Assembly (NCBI GenBank): GCA_021736985.1
Contig: JAIPEW010000002.1
Location: 62,001 to 126,000 of the forward strand
Direction: 5' to 3'
Length of the DNA: 64,000 bases
Source of the DNA: Clostridiales bacterium
Lineage (GTDB): Bacteria > Bacillota > Desulfotomaculia > Desulfotomaculales > VENG01
Below, piece by piece: positions 63,756 through 64,000 of the stretch. The notes beneath the pieces were generated by a model that made no database searches, was not told the DNA's origin, and worked only from the letters and a program-made list of their open reading frames with translations. The first letter of the stretch is position 1, and the number at the start of each line of letters is the position of its first letter. The position numbers were made by a program, and so were the translations under genes.

Positions 63756-64000
63756 CAGTATACTACTCAGCTTTTAGCAGGAGTAAACCGGGCAGCACAT
63801 AATAAGTTTGGTAGAGTTTACCCTTCGGAGATAATGGTCCAAACATTAAGAATGCTTGGACAAGGAATAAAAGTCTGTGTAGAAATATCTGGCATGGCAC
63901 TAGACGCTGGTTTAATTTCTTTTGATAAGGAAATAGCTGCAATCGGAGGTCCGGAGGGGGTAACGACACTGCAGCAGTAATTTTGCAGGCATTTTTTGAT
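63756..64000 (+). pseudogene. Pyruvate-kinase C-terminal-domain-like protein, truncated and frameshifted
   Basis: On the plus strand one frame reads [40 protein letters not shown], then [20 protein letters not shown]. After a GGGGG run it shifts to [13 protein letters not shown], which runs off the edge. This matches the C-terminal part of a roughly 190-residue Clostridial protein with a pyruvate-kinase alpha/beta domain (usual ...VAIGGTGRGADTA). An in-frame stop lies upstream and the N-terminal half is absent, so it is a remnant. The listed minus-strand ORF is a shadow. Confidence 0.7.

Overview
The window reads as a low-GC, Gram-positive, sulfate-reducing Clostridia chromosome, probably a Desulfotomaculum-like member of the Peptococcaceae in the broad sense. 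The evidence is a complete dcw (division and cell wall) cluster with an MraZ/FtsL/PASTA-PBP/Sbp layout, a meso-DAP type MurE, strong AGGAGG ribosome sites with many TTG/GTG starts, and the sulfate activation and reduction genes sat, aprBA, qmoABC and dsrC. The species cannot be fixed from the sequence alone. No rRNA, CRISPR array, prophage or intact insertion sequence was seen.

Layout: (1) 1-18.6 kb, minus strand: the dcw cluster, read mraZ, rsmH, ftsL, PASTA-PBP, murE, murF, mraY, murD, ftsW, murG, murC, murB, murA, ftsQ, two DUF881 proteins, sbp, and the first codons of an ftsA-like gene running off the left edge. Four AAAGTGG-type direct repeats, three of them exact, lie just upstream of mraZ and form a textbook-like MraZ autoregulatory site. 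(2) 18.6-29.4 kb: PHP phosphatase, MetE-like protein, patatin, a Fur-family regulator, a D,D-carboxypeptidase, feoAB under a Fur box, an HtrA protease and an ArsB/NhaD transporter. (3) 29.6-30.3 kb: a decayed IS3-family element. (4) 30.3-42 kb: the sulfate reduction block: sat, aprBA, qmoABC (electron supply to APS reductase), and, past a cysteine-cluster protein and a NifX/NifB-like protein, dsrC. The qmo set ends in a membrane qmoC. A second Fur box overlaps the possible -10 of sat. (5) 42-45.9 kb: UppS-like enzyme, tRNA-Gly, cobS, thiD, then a graveyard with a broken LysR gene and two frameshifted SMR transporter genes, then tRNA-Leu. (6) 46-54 kb, plus strand: htpX, a TauE/SafE exporter with a small membrane partner, a YlbF protein, a second, internally deleted IS3 remnant, and an alpha-glucan pair (malQ and a GH57 enzyme). 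(7) 54-55 kb: tRNA-Cys, -Gly, -Phe, -Asp. (8) 55-64 kb: arginine-to-polyamine genes (speB, speE, pdaD), a stress protein, an endonuclease IV homologue, an orphan peptide-binding protein, several unknown small proteins, pyrE, and a decayed pyruvate-kinase-C-terminal-like gene at the right edge.

Genes working together: Sat makes APS from sulfate, AprBA reduces APS to sulfite using electrons handed over by QmoABC, and DsrC carries the sulfite-derived sulfur downstream (dsrAB is not in the window). PdaD makes agmatine, SpeE adds aminopropyl groups, and SpeB removes urea. Small genes missing from the ORF track were found by reading the reverse strand: a 49-aa protein next to fur, a 45-aa membrane protein near feoA, and a 57-aa cysteine-rich protein next to tRNA-Cys. 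I found no convincing wholly new multi-gene system. The items most worth checking are the QmoC-type complex, the Fur box at sat, the intercistronic hairpins in the apr-qmo region, and the decaying SMR/LysR locus.
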